NCBI GenBank assembly: GCA_964036155.1
Contig: OZ038423.1
Coordinates: forward strand, 42,671,249-42,735,248
Source of the DNA: Diploscapter coronatus
Lineage: Eukaryota > Nematoda > Chromadorea > Rhabditida > Rhabditidae
Direction of reading: 5' to 3'
DNA length: 64,000 bases
The position numbers and the translations under genes are program-made. The notes beneath the pieces were generated by a model that made no database searches, had not been told where the DNA came from, and worked only from the letters and a program-made list of their open reading frames with translations. Of the stretch, positions 12,363 through 26,800 are shown piece by piece. The stretch's first letter is position 1, and the number at the start of each line of letters is the position of its first letter.

Positions 12363-13690
12363 CATCAGATAGAAATTTCAAGAAAAAAATAAAGAAGACT
12401 GAAAACGAGACTGTTTTGACACCTTCAAATTAGAACCGCGAGAAACACTCGAAGAACTTTCGAAAACGATCAAAGCGATGTTTTTCATAACGAACAATGG
12501 ATAAGCAGTAGGCAGGTTGAAGTGCCAGAACTTGAGAGGGGAGCTTCAGAGGAAGAATGGGAAGGAGGATAAAAGAAGGGGAAAAGTACTGCGGGATTGC
12601 AAAATACGAATTGGGGAGCACAGCAGTTGAGGCGAAGAGGACAACGCGCATCCGCTTTTGGAGTCTAGGACTGAGGACACAAAAGTGCTCAGCCGTGCAA
12701 AATTGCACACCAACTTACATGAAATATCATGAAATTGTTTTGAAACAAGATGCATTTTCAGTAAGAAAATTTGCGGCATAACAAATTGAAATGAAAAGCT
12801 AATGATACGAGCTTATCATTTGTCTCTATAATACTTCACATGTCATGAGGTGTATCCAGGATTATTTATTCTTTCCATTTTTGAGCAATTTAGAGCGGCA
12901 GCTACCTATGCATCAAGAATGAAAGATAAATATGTGCTTGACAAATTTATGACCCTCTCGTGAACAAGACTCATGAAATACGGCATAAAATAGCTACATG
13001 TATGAAGATGCTAAACCCGAATAAATCCAAAAATGACCTTGAAAATTGAAACTATCCAATTACCCTGAACAAATAAGCAAGGCAGCGAAAGAAAGAAGTG
13101 AAATGTTGAGAAAATTGCGCTGCCTTGCTTTCCCAAGCCAAAAACAGAAAGAGAGTGGCAGAGTTCGAGAAAAAATTGCTAGATCAAAGAGAATGTTTAT
13201 ATTTTTGAATGAATGAAAGAAGAGGGGAATTGGACAGAAATGTGAAATGGGCAAAAAGAGCCGAGAAAATAGGAAGAAAAGAGCCGCCAAATGGAAAAAG
13301 TGACAAAGAAAGAGGAAATAGTAGAATTAACCGAATTAGAAATGACAATCGAGTGACAAATCGCTAATCGAACAGACATTTCGGTCGAGCAAGGAATTAG
13401 GAAACCGCGAAATTTGTGGGTTTCAAGAAATTATTTAAAAAAATACTCGATGTGAAACTAGTTGCCACAAAAAATTACGCGTATTTCCAATTCGATGGCA
13501 GATGATAGTAATTTATCACTTTCCATTGATAACACTAATTATAACATTGTCGATGGCAATTTCTCGATCAACCGACAATTATCAGTTTATCATCATCGTA
13601 AGAACTCGAATTTTAGAACTGAAAATAACGGTGACATATTTCTGGACGTCCGAATAAATAATGGAGGATTTGATAATAAGATGTTTGGAA

Positions 13691-13709
13691 GAGAGAGAGA
13701 GAGAGAGAG
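13691..13709. repeat. (GA)n microsatellite
   Basis: About nine and a half uninterrupted GA units. Confidence 0.95.
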
Positions 13710-16700
13710 CATAGGAGTAGAATGGTCGAAAGATTGAATGAATGGAGGAAAATGTCAACTGAAAAACGACAATGCAAACTGGGGCTAAAGAACAAATTGA
13801 CAAAAACTATGTGTTGAAAGAATTTGAAAATTGTGAACGCTATAATTTTCGAACACAATTGAAGCAATTTCAAGGTGAATGTGAATTTAGAGGGGTTCCC
13901 GTAGAGAATTAGCTGCTAGAATAAGATCTAGCAATAAATTTCCAAAGAAAATATCTTTGCTTGATGTAATCCGTTCCGGAAACACCAAAATCGGATAAAG
14001 TCAAAGTTGAATAAACAAATTAGAGCCTGGAATGGCACGAGTTAAGTATTTTGAGGCCTTGATTGAAGAATGAAAAAGCGACTAACTATACTATTAGTAG
14101 GGATCGCCAAGCCACGCTTCTTTTACGAGGCACAAATGTACTCTTTTTAGTTAGCCCTTAACTTTCGAAGATAATTGACCAATTATCTTGGTTTTCATAA
14201 TTGAACGATGTCCACTATACAATTTGACGATGCTCTTTCACGTGGTGATATTGATTTTTGTTTCGAAAAAAATTGGAAGGGATAGAATAGTCGATTATTT
14301 AATCCTTACCAAAGAAGATTTTTTTGATCTTTTTTACATAGATAAAAATGAAGGAGCAACTGCCAATTCGTGAAATTTCAGTTCATTTAAAGAGCATCTG
14401 CTGCTCATCTAGGATTCCACGAATCAACAGTCAGCAGTCGGTTTGGACAGTGAAATATGGCTGAAATGGCCGAAGTAACAAATGATCTTTGTCTGAACAG
14501 CCCTCCAAAATGGCAATTATTCACTTCAGATTCAGCAAAGGGAGTAGAACATATTGATGGCTCTCACTGACTGAAAGCCCATTCATTGTCAAATTGCGCA
14601 TACTTCATTATCGAATTAACATATGCACAATTGCATGAAAGGATGGAGCTTCAAGCGATGATTATTAACTTGCGTAAGAGGATTAGAGGATATTTAGGAA
14701 GGTTAAAATTTCGAATAAAATCAAGTTCTGAAAATTTTTAGAGATTTTCGAGATTTTATAGGTACGGTTTATGAGAGAACAAAAAAACTGATGATGCGTA
14801 GAGTATTCGAAAATTGAAAAGAATTAGTGAACAGATGCAAAAGTGCGATGAATTGCATAATCGAGCACAATCGCCCAATCTGCACGTGCAAATCAGCCAA
14901 TACATCGTACAACAACTCATAGAAGCGAAGAATGCACATAAATTCGAGTGAAAAATCGCATAAAAATAGAAGTTCACTCGGACATCCTGTAGCTATAGAG
15001 GTACATAGATAATGTGAGGGATATGCAGAACACAGAAAGCACCAGATGTTTGTCGAACAGAGCAGAGAATTGTGAAGAGGAAACAAGAAAGGAGAAAATG
15101 AAAGAACAATGAGCATGCAAAATGAAGGAGAAAATAACAGAGTCCCCACTTCAAATGAGAGGCACCAATATGTCATCAAAATGAAGGCAAACGCAAATGA
15201 GAGGGGCTTTGCTTCTGTTCGCAGCGTAATGTCTAATTTTTTGATAAGAATCCTCATATCGATAGGAAGAACATTTTTCAATTTTAAAAGGAAACTGAAA
15301 AGACGCATTTTCTGTTGAAGATTTTACGCATGTTTAGGAATTTTACGCTGTCTAGAGTAAACATTTTTATTTAAAAATATCTTGAAAGAGAATTTGTAAA
15401 AAAGATTACAACGATTTTTTTCCGCTTCGAGGACGGATGAAACATGAAAATCACTATAGCGTAAAATTTTAAAGGAAAAATTGACCCCAATTATCTTGAA
15501 TCTAGCGAGGTGGAGTAATTTGTCGGAGATCAATTTTGAACGTCAAATAAAACATTGGAAAAATATTGAGTTTATCAAAATTCTATTTTAAAGCTCATAT
15601 TTTGCTCAAGACGATCACGGAATTAATCATGGATGACATGTGAGATTAGAAAAATAACCGTCTCTTCTCGATCCGTTAATGGACAATCTCATTAGCCCGG
15701 CTCATAGACAGAAGACAGAAAAGGAAAGGGCAAAGAAGGAAAGCGGGAGGAATCGGAACGGAGAATCCCTTGCGACAGGCATTGCGCCAAATGAGAGTGG
15801 GAAAGAAAGGGAGATTTGGGATTAAGAGATCTGGGAATGAAGGATAATGTGGATAATGGAATAATGACCATATGAGAGGAACCGAGATTCTCAATTAGGC
15901 AGTAAAATTACGGAAACTTCCGATCAAAAATATGGCAAATCTGAGTAATGATGTCATAAAGTCGTGACATAGCACTTCTTGGCTTATCTTTTGTCATTTC
16001 TCATGTCCTTGTTTGACAAAGTTCAGATTTTTTTCTTTCTGAAAGACTGCACTTTGAACCATAATTTTTTGCAAAATAGAATATCGGAACTCGGCCACAT
16101 TCATTTTACTCCAACTTCATTTCCGCTTCTAACCAAGCAAAAATGCATGAGAGTTCAGCTCATTAACGTTTTCCCATGGAAGAATTTAGCGGTTCAAAGT
16201 AAATCCCTTCTCAAATGCATTGGGGAAATTGATGGCATTTCTGTAGAAGGGAAGTGATCAAATTTGCTGAAGGAATGGTAAATGGTGATTTGGGCAAATG
16301 GGGATGAGAAGGGGGATGTTTAAATGTTCGGTATGATGATCCATTACAAGCAAATGGGCAACAAAAGAAACGAAGGGAAGGAGGAATGAATGGGCCGAGT
16401 CAGCACAACAACTGCAGAGGGACAGCGACAATTCATCGAGGTGCATTGCTTGTACCAACAACACAGTATTGCCAAATTCCTATAGATGCAGACAAGCAGT
16501 ACAACTTCTGGTCAAATAAACAAAGCTGAATGGATGTATCCTTCATTCCAGCCAGATTTACCGGTAAAATCTCAATTTTCTAATTTCATTCGGGGGTCTA
16601 ATAAAAATTGAACTTCAAAAAGTCGAATTCAGACAAAATCAGAGTTACGTCTCATTCGTGTTGTTTTTCAAATTTGTATGCGTCAACAAAGAAATCTTTT

Positions 16701-19700
16701 GAAAGAACCAATATTTTACAGCTTGTATTTCAATTTATGAGATTTTTACGTGAAATAAAAACAGGAAAAATCGTGAGTCAACAAAAATGCGAGAATGAAT
16801 GAAGCCTTATAATGTTGTAGAATTGAAAAGCACAAGTTTAGGTTGTCTGACTCTGCTATGACAGGAATATTTACACCTTATTCGTGCAATAGGCTTGCAG
16901 GTTGTTTTGAGAGTAGGAAAAAGGCTATAGAAATAGTACGGTACTTGAAGAGAGCATAGTGAGAGAATGGCCGACAGAATGGAGAAGAGTATGTGATATG
17001 GAGATTAGAACGATTATCGTAGAGAAGTGCAACGAGGCATTTGGAAGAGAAGGTAAAAGTCAGAAAAGTTCAGTCATCTTTAGATAATCCGCAAACAAAG
17101 ATGACGATTGTCTTTTAAGGTAAAGGAATCGCATTCTCGCATTATAAGAGCAGGGACGTTCAGAATTTTAAATTTTAAATCAGTGATTCCAAGGTTAAGA
17201 ACCTCCAAAATTTCGATTTTTCAAAATCGGAATTCAATTGGTCCTGTTTATAAATCAAGAAAATTTGCCTGGTTTCTCAAATCAAATGAATTTTTTCTAG
17301 ATTCATAGACAATAAAATTCTCACAATTTTGCATTATTTTATGCTTTGGTAGAAAATACCATAACAAAATATGATATGAAAAATGCGCTTACACTCTCAT
17401 AGCTGCTGCTGAATGAGAAACTGTTGAATGAATCGATGATAAATGTTCCTGCAGTTTGTATGTAGACTGGCGGAAAGATCAGTCAAATCAGCAATGAATC
17501 GAGAGAAGCAGGGAGATATCAGCACAGCTCGATCGAATAGTCGAATCGAATCGGACAGGGGAACGTGCAGACAAAGCAACTGAAATTGAAATACGAAAGG
17601 AACACGATAAATGTTTGCAAATGGAAGAAGTTTGTTTGAGATTGAAATGGAACGGATAAGTCGAGATAACTGTACTTGAGATGAAAATAAAAAGGTACAT
17701 CAGATTAAAAATTCAACAAGGTGTGTGGAAAATGCATGATTTTGCAAAACCCTAAAAAAAGCATAAACTAAAAGCTATCCTAAAATCATAAAAATCATGA
17801 CCATTAAAATTAATGGATTGTGGAAACAAATCGGTCGATATAGAAATGCTACCGAAGAGACATCGGAATAAAAATGATTGTTACGAAAACGAAAAAATGT
17901 AAGTGTAGATCAGCTGGCAGCAAAATTAGTGAAAGGTGAGATATCAGTCGCCAGAATGATTGAGATACCCCTGATTAGCCGGTGGAATAAATCAATTGCC
18001 CACCAGCCAAAGTGTGGGAATTCGCCGATTAAACACAACTGGGGATATTCAGCCTAATTTGGCAGATTTATACAGGGATTATAAATTTTATTAGGTTAAT
18101 GGGATATAATATTAAAAAATCCATATTTGACAGAATTTTGCAGATTTATAAGAGGCTATGATTTAAAAAAATGAATATGAAACCTTAGCTCTAAAATATT
18201 GAACTAAAATTATCAAAATCTTGTCTACTTCCAAATTAAATTCTGTTCGCTGTTAAACAACCTATAAAAGCTTTTTTCTTTGCAATAAACTCATTGATTG
18301 GAGAGTCAAATTTCGATTTTTTTTCTTCCTTTATTTTCAGCAGATGAAATTTCGTTGTACGTGGTTTTTATACGTTCATTTCAAAGATTTGTCACGGGTG
18401 GCCCGGATTTTTAAACGTTGCATCGAATATCACATTGCAGCTGTTTTAGCTTTAGTTTTATGCGAGCACATGATCTATTCGTATGCGTGAAAATCCTCGG
18501 GGAACGTGGTTATCACAATCATCTATTTTTGAATTTTTAAAAATCGAGATTTCCAGTTTTAACTGAAAGTCTTCATCATATTTCTTACTACTTTTTAGCG
18601 ATCCCCGTTTATTTATTGGCTTAGTCGTGATTTTATAACGTGTTCATTCTATACTTTGGAATATTGTGTTTTCTCACATATTTTTATTTTCCAAAATCAT
18701 CAGAGATTTCAAGGTTACGAGTCGATCAAAGTCGGGTTGAAGTTCATGTTTTTGAGTCGAAGATTTTGCGCCAAATCGCTGTACTTTTGACAACAAACAT
18801 CGCTTTGTACAGAGACTCGGGGAAGCAATGACGATGAGTCCGGCAGAGATCAGAAAATAGTGCTAGAAATAAAGATAGGAAGAAAATGCCAGAGGCAGAT
18901 GATCGCTGATGGTGGACTGAATGAATTCGAGAGAAGCAAAGAAATTGTCATTTTGTCTGGGAACGAGTGTTTCTTCGCACCAAGTATCAAATCGAGTGCT
19001 ATTTTGAGAACACAGTGAAATATCCTGCGTCTCTAGCATTTTCCATGCCATAAGATATGGAATAGTCTAGCATTTTTATCATTTGATTTGTTGACGGTGT
19101 TTTTAATGGCAATATTTATTGAAGCAACGGTCTTTCCTTACCAGTTTTCAATTCGATTGATTATATTGACATGTGATGTCCTGCTGCCTCAAAGTCTCGC
19201 AATCGGAGTACGCGACCTGCCTTCGTCGTTTTTCATCAGTCAAGCCATTTCCCCGTGGAGCATCGATCTTTGTCGCCAAAACAGTGCATCTTCTAACACA
19301 AAGAGACCACTCTCGTGATCCGAACTTCTCAAATCACTATTCAGACGATTATTTACATTCTGATCCAGAACTGAGACGATCATTTTGGCTCGAGTAAAGA
19401 AAAACTGAATCCATTTAGGATTTTTCTTGCGGTTTTTACATCTAACATCTGACTGATATTTTACACTGTATTCTAAAAATTCTTACTCGTTACCACCAAA
19501 TGAAGATTATACTTTCCTCGATTTGCAATTTTGATCTCCAGTTTCTAGCCTCCCCGCGCCAATTTAGTCTTCATTCAAACATTTCCATAATTCTGTTTTC
19601 AATCACGAAATTTTCATGTATTCGACTAACCCAGGTTTTATGTTTCGTCCATGAATACCCGGTTCTCAGTTCTCATTGATCATCTCTTGCTTATCGTTTC

Positions 19701-19989
19701 TTTCGTATTTTCCCCGTCCCTTTGTCACCCATCTCCTTTTCCTCTTTCTCCATCATTTTCTTTTGTGTAAAACTGCAGTCCCTTCTATTTCCCAGTCATT
19801 TCGACCCTATATTATTTTGCATTATCGATAACCTTTTTATCAATGCATCTTTTCAAATTTCGCCTTACAATCTTCTGAGCTTCCAAATTTCAAATTAATT
19901 GATACATTTTCGAAAGATCTCCGTCAACCACTAAAACTAATCGATTTTGGACCGAAGATAAAAAAATCCCAGAAATTTTGAAAATGAAC

Positions 19990-20200
19990 CTGTGAAGATG
20001 GATTCTTCAAATCTTCAAAAAATCGTTGAACTTTCCAAATTTCAGTTTCGCAAACAGAAATCACTTCATCAATTGTAAAAGTGGTAAGGCCAATGTTTGC
20101 ATTGTTTATGAAAATCGCGAAAACAGTGGCACCCTGTACAGCGTGGCGAGAAAATCGATACTTGGCACATCGCTGACTGTTTTGATTTGAAAATTCTGCA
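19990..20200 (-). CDS. Isolated candidate exon, cyclin-fold-like (very tentative)
   Basis: An open minus-strand frame of about 70 codons bounded by a possible acceptor (GGCAAG) and a CAG|GTTCAT donor. It reads with normal amino acid balance; it includes AVQGATVFAIFINNANIG followed by a TIDEVISVCETE helix. The pattern of a helix with Ala/aromatics, then EVISVCE, then a hydrophobic helix resembles the first cyclin repeat of TFIIB-type factors, but the match is by eye only. No start codon and no partner exons were found. It could be a pseudogene fragment or chance. Confidence 0.2.
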
Positions 20201-20868
20201 CTTGCCAAGAAAAAATCCTTTTTAATGAATTTTTAGCACTATTTTCCGAATTGATCTATTTGAAATTAGCAATAAGATTTTTTTCCAAATTTCCTGTTCC
20301 AAAAAACCACTTGTGAAAATTGCAACAGTTCATCATTCATCTTCCGATCCCTTTCGTCGAGAAAATTTCTTTTCTACTCGTTAGCCTCGATAACATTGTT
20401 TACGGAAAACCCAAGTTATTTATCGACTTTTTCATTTTTCTCAATGACACGTTCTTTTTGCTTATCGCAAGACCCACACCCAAATTTAGCTATTCACATC
20501 CGCTATTTCATGGGTTTTTCAACAAAAACCGAACATGAAATATGTTTTTGTCAGATCGAATCTTCTAGAAATCCCCATGGGTCGTTTTGAGTGCCTTTCT
20601 CCTCTCATAACCTGCTTTGTCCAGCCACCCCTCATCCTCTATAAGATATCTATCAGTTAGCCAAGCGATTATCGATTGATTTTCTAATAAATTCACGAAA
20701 ACAGTACGAAAAATGAAACAACGAAGTGTGACGCTCGTTCATTGTTCTTGCGTAAACTTCATTATTCGACTTCAAGCTTCATCGTTTCTTGCCTTTTTTC
20801 GTTTTTTTTCTCTCGAAATAGCGATTTTTCAGCTTTCGTGTTCTCCCTCGAACATCGTTTGCTACAAG

Positions 20869-23800
20869 ATGGAACAGCATCACATCGAGACGGACTCGTT
20901 CATGAGCCATCATCACTCGGCAGTGCCGCACAATCTGCATCATCCGAATGAACATGATCAATTCCTAACACCGCCCAAACCGGGACAGGTTAGCGAGAAA
21001 CATTTATGGGTTTTTTTAATTCTATTAATTGTTTGAGTCCCTTATTTTGGAATGTATCATCAGAAGCAAAATTTATCTGCACAAATTATTTTCACCTTGT
21101 GAAGAGTTTTCAAATTTGTAATTTCTATTTGACTTTTGAACATCGAATTTAAACAATTCTACTTCCCTATTGAAAAACGATAGTTATTTGTTCAGATCTA
21201 ATTCCGCTTTTTAGATCAACTTGCGCACTCTGTCGAAAAGCGAACCTCATTTGGAGATTCCTCATCTGCTCGTCAGCCAAGATGATGGTATGAATTGCAT
21301 GAATTTAGGCGCAGAAACTCAATTTTACAAAAAGTCATTCATCTTCACACAACATAGCTAACAACAATTCCTGCATTGTCATGTGGTGAATTTTGCAGAC
21401 TATTCTCAACAAGAATGAATACATTTTTGTACAAATTGTTATTTTTGTGCGAAATTTCTTGGACAGAATTTCTCTGATTCAATTTATTTTGCTGCAAAAT
21501 ATAAACATCTGCGTAAGTTCGATCGAATTTTCACAGCTTTTAATTTTTTTTCTCACGCGCTGAAGAAATACGAAGAAAGCTGTGATTTAGTGAAAACATC
21601 TGCTTTATGCAAAAAAGGAGTGAATTTCAGCGCACCCCTCTGTCAACAAAATCATGTCCAATTATTCGCACGTCCACGACGCACTCAAAACACCAATTTT
21701 GTCTCATCCTAATCTCAAGGTTTGACTTTTTCACGAATTATTTAAGATTATTGAAAATTTACATATCTTTATGACTTATTCTTGATGAAATTGTCGAGAA
21801 AAACGGATAATTTTCATGTTTTTTCCCTTCTTAGAATATTCAATTTTATGATGTTATGCTTTCTTTCATTCTAAAATGAACGTTCAAGCTTTGCAAAATG
21901 CACTTTCTGAATTGACCTAAAGTTTTCAAGATAGCGTTGTCATTTTCAGGCGCTGGAGCAAGAGGCCATCCAGAAAGAACTCAACAACCCACTAATTATG
22001 GTCCGCAAGGAAAGGTTAGCTTGTTTTTCTTTCGAATATTTTTAGAATTCACTCAAATATTTGCAAAAAAATTAATTCCTCTATTTTCTATCATCATCTT
22101 AATTTTCCCCTCCGAAGTCATTCTGATGCAATATCTGTTGATCTTGCTGCATTTCCATTCAACTTTTCGGAAATATTGCATCAGTCTCACTCGTCTTCTT
22201 TTTCTTCGGAAAACCCCTGAAAGAATCTGTTGTTTTTTCTTCGTCAAATCGCCTGATGTAAATCACGTTCTGTCACCAACTTTCCTAGACTTGATAGCGG
22301 TTTCCTTGAAACAGTCTATTTCTTATTTTCTTTCTACAAAAATCCCTCACCATCCTGCAAAGGTGGACAATTTATGACTCGTCTTTCTGCGTAAATAACT
22401 CCGTCCCTCCCTCTTCAAACCCTACATCGGTTCCAAATTGATCTTTTACTTTTCGATTTCCCATGTTCTTATCTTTCCATTTGCTATCAGCTAATCTGCA
22501 CACATATTTTCGAATTTTCACCTCCACCCTTCATTCAGATTCCACTCGTAAACAAATCGCATTTCGACGAAATTCTCTCTTCTTGTTCATTCTCTTTGAT
22601 ACGATTTTGTTTTTCAAGGATCGAGGGAAAATTTGCGACGAATTTTCACTTCTCAGAAAATTTGACTGAATCGAGATCGCTCTGATTTTCCCTGATTCAT
22701 TCAACTCATTGTTTTAACAGTTAGTTCTTCGATCAACTAATCAAGATGAGAAGGTCAAACTTTTTCTTCCATAAATATTCCCCAGCGCTTTATTTATTTG
22801 AAGTAACCAGAGGAATTTCCTAAAAACACTCATCCTGTTTAACCAACGAACACTCAAATCCTGCCATTCTATGAAGTCCCGCCAACAGATGTCGTTGTTT
22901 TTCATCAGTCTGATTATCGCCATTGACCTAATGAGCATAGCTAGCACAGCTGCTTCTTACAAAGTCTGAGCATTTTATCATTTTATCTATCCGTCCTTTT
23001 AGGACTTTTTATCAACCTGAATTCCTGACTTTTTCCTTCAAGCCCTTTGACAGCTCCCTAGCCTAAGCTCATTCATTTTCTTCTCTAGCAAAGGGCGTTT
23101 TTCAATTATCCCATTTTCCTAGTTCAGGCTGCATCATTTCGGCTTTTCATCTACCAGCCTAAAAACTTCTGTCTCATTCATTTATCCCTATCCTCTAGGC
23201 CCTTTCATCTTCTATCCTCAATTCACCCTTTGTTTTTCCCTCTCAACTCTACGTGACAAATGCCTCTGCCAGTCGGTCAACTGTTCAAAAAATCACTTTT
23301 TTCGGCTGTAGTTTGGGGTCTCGAATTGAGGAATTCGTTTCGAAGAGCCCGATTAGAAATGAGACATTTTTACCGAAAACAACAATAACACAACAAATCA
23401 GAACGTTATCATCACGTCAGTCACTAGGTACTTTTGAAATTTTTAGAATGACATGGTATGTTTTGATTTGAAGGACTAGATTTTTGAAGATTTTATTCAA
23501 AGAAATTTGGTTTTTCAAAACGAAGTTCCATTAGTCATTAGAAGTTAGAACGATATAACGAATTAGATGTGGTGAACAAGAATAATTTCGAGGTTTCATA
23601 ATTCATTCAAGAGCAAAATTAACCTTGAAAATTCACTTTCTCTTCCGGAACACTAATATTATTGAAGTGGCATGACGAATATGGGTGTTTGTTATGAAAG
23701 AACATTTTCTATTTCTGACATAACTTTCATCAAGTTTGAATCATGCTTATTTGAATGAAGAGTCATTTTTTCATGCGAATTCTAAAAGTTTCAAGTCCCC

Positions 23801-26800
23801 CTCTTTATTCTCTGGAAATAATTATTCCCCAGTTCGAATTTTATTTCATTGCACCAAAAGTGACTTCGTAGTTCTAAATATTTTACGAGTCTTGCGCGTG
23901 GCTGTGCCTTCTCATATCGGCATCATTATTTTATCGCTTTACATTTTTCTTCTTGAACTTTCCTATTTTAACTCGCCGTACTCGATTTTTCGAGTTCAAA
24001 TGCACCCATAAAAGTCTGCTATCATTTCTCTTCTGCCTTTTCCCTTTTACGATGAATGCTTTACAAGCAGAGGAAACAGTGTCAATCGAAAAAATCGAAT
24101 CTTTCGTTGAATGTCTCTTTCCTTCGATTTTTCTGACAAAGTGCATCAAAGTCACATTTGGGCAATGAAATTCAAAAGTTTAATTGTAAAAACTTCCGCT
24201 AGATTAGTAACTAGATATGAATCAGTCTATCGAAACAACTTCAATTCCGGCATTTTGCTAAAATTTGATTAGATTTCGAAAAGTTGATAGGGTGCTGCTT
24301 TGTTGTGGCACTGATTTTTGTATTGGACATTTCATCTCTCAGCTAATGTGAAAGTCGGTGAATTTTTTATCAGACACTTTCGAAAGTCGATGAGACGTTT
24401 TTGAGAGCAAACGACATAGAAAATTTATGATATTGTCTATTTAGTTACTTTTTCATAAGACTTTCCATTTTTTTAATTAAAATTCCGCCACCTTGTCTGC
24501 TTTATTCACAGCGAAAATTGATCGTGAGCTCTGATTTCTTTCCTTTTCTTTCTCTAATATCAACTATCAGCTGATTCCTTTATCAATACCATTGCATAAG
24601 ACAAAGTGTCCTACTTACGAATGACTAAAATAGCACGTAACTACTAAATAGGAACAGAATATCGATAGTTATTGATGAATTGATAACGGAAGTAGAACAG
24701 AGAACTGCCGAATGCGCCTTGAGATTAGAAAAAGCATTATGCGATCAAAAATCATAGTAAAAATCACGAATTCTAACATTTTATTGATAATTTTCATTTC
24801 TTCTCTGTGCATTTCATTGATATTCCCTTGAATTGTACTCGATCTCCATTGCGCCACTTCATGCAATTCTCCAAATTGATTGACGTTGACAGAATCAGTA
24901 AAACTTTCGATATTTCGATTTCTACATTTTTATCGATAGTTTGTTTGAAATTTGACAGTTCACGCTTCCGGTTAAAAGTGTGTTTCACATTTCATCAGAA
25001 AACGAAATAAGGGAATTACCGAATTCTCACGAATTCACTCTTGACAGAGTCCCTGTTTTATCATTGAAATGGGGAGTTTTGGGAAATTTTACAAGGGAAT
25101 TCCTTCGGGAATGAGGCTGTTTCAGCTTTGAATGGGAGTGCCCTGACTTGAATTGGCTGATTTGATAGCCTGCAGTCTCACCACGCAGTTAGTCCTTCAA
25201 TCTTTTCATTTTTCTCGTTTGTCGTTGATCTCCCTTCCCTCTAATTGTCATCTACAGTAACTCCTTTTTTGCCTGTCAGAATTGCCCTCTGCGTTCTCTC
25301 AGTTCTCAACCAGTGACGCAGATGGTCTTTCCCGTCCGCAATTCCGCGTGGGCTGCTGTGTTTCTTCGTTTTTAGTCTATGTCACTGCATCAATGCAACG
25401 CATTCTACGGCAGGTTTCCCCCGCTCACATAATAATCAATCAGCATCACAAAATAAAGCGAAAATATTATGAACGTCGAGTTTTTTTGGAGAAGAATGGT
25501 GATCTGGTGCAAAAATTACTTCCAACTTATAATTCATTAATGAGATTGCTAACCTGTGAACTTCTTTCTTGTAAAGCTTCTGATAAACCTACAGTATCTT
25601 CGTTTTCTCTTGTTTGGGGATGACTCAATTCAGCGAAAAGTGGCGTGAGATTGCATTCTGACGAAATGACGAAAGGAAAGAGTGAAAAAGGATAAGTGAA
25701 GCTGCTTTCTTATTTTTACGAAAAACTGTTTCGTTAACAATTTTTCTATCGCTTAATTTCTCCATTCTCATTTTTTACTTCAAAATTGGACTTTAGCCCC
25801 ATATTTTTCTACAAGTCGAAAATTTTATCAAACTGATCAACAACACTACTAAAAACTTGATTTCAAATTTCACACCCACCTTCTAAATTTGTGCTTTTCC
25901 TATCAAACCATTACTTTTCTGTAAAATTACACCAACACATTCATTACTTAGTAATTTGGGATTCGTTAAAACTGATTTTGCGTTTCGAAAAGGTTCGGGA
26001 ATGAGTTTTTCTGATGTATCAATCTAGAAAATTTGACGAAAAATGAAAATTTTGCAAGCTAGAAAACTGGAAACTGGTCGAAATCTTATAAATACATGGT
26101 TCTAATCTTCGTTAAGAGGCGATGAACCATTTACGTCAGAGCTTCGCGTTTTCAGCTTCTTCTAATTAACCGAACTTCGTTGGTTCTTTATTTAGACTGT
26201 CAGACAATTGTTTAGCCAACAGTCACAATAGTATATTTTTGTACAATTCAACCCACAAAATTGCTATCAAACATTAGAAAATTTGTATTTTCACTAGCTA
26301 TTTTCATCCTAAAGTACCACAGAAATGCAAATTTATCCTGTTCTCTTATTTTCTACCCACGCCCTCATGTATTGTGACGTTGTTGTCACAATAAAACCGG
26401 AACACCTCTTTCTCCTTTTCTCTGCGCTGCATTTACAGCGTTCTGTTCGTCAAAGACACTGAGTGAAATTCAATGAGGAATTTGTGATGAAATACGGCCC
26501 CCTTCAGTCTTTCCCATTTTTCAGTATTGCATCATTTCGCTTTCCGACTTTTCGAACTCACCACGTGACAATTCCTCAGGTCCTATTCTCTGCCTCTGTC
26601 AGAGTATCGTTCCCTTTCCTTCGCCTCCTACTTTTTCTCATTTATCTTTTCTTATCATCATCTTTTCTTTCTCTCTAGCCTAATCTCTCGATCCATCATT
26701 ATGTCATGACTTTCCGCTTCAACTCAACAATGACAAATTCACAAAAGTCAGACAACTCCAATGAAAAACCGACTATGAAATGATTTCACAAAACAAACTA

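Larger units (their letters stand above)
12363..20868. other. Gene-poor divergent spacer
   Basis: This 8.5-kb region separates the divergent tetraspanin (-) and the His/Ser/Ala-rich protein gene (+). It is purine-rich on the plus strand around 12.9-13.9 kb, with a (GA)n tract at 13691-13709. I found no tRNA and no convincing multi-exon gene. The best open frame is a minus-strand one at 19990-20200, listed separately. The region should carry the promoters of both flanking genes. Confidence 0.5.

Noticed and set aside
25282..25623. 113-codon plus frame in the 12-kb intron
   Set aside because: It ends at a phase-0 donor that cannot splice to the shared phase-2 exon, and composition is non-coding.
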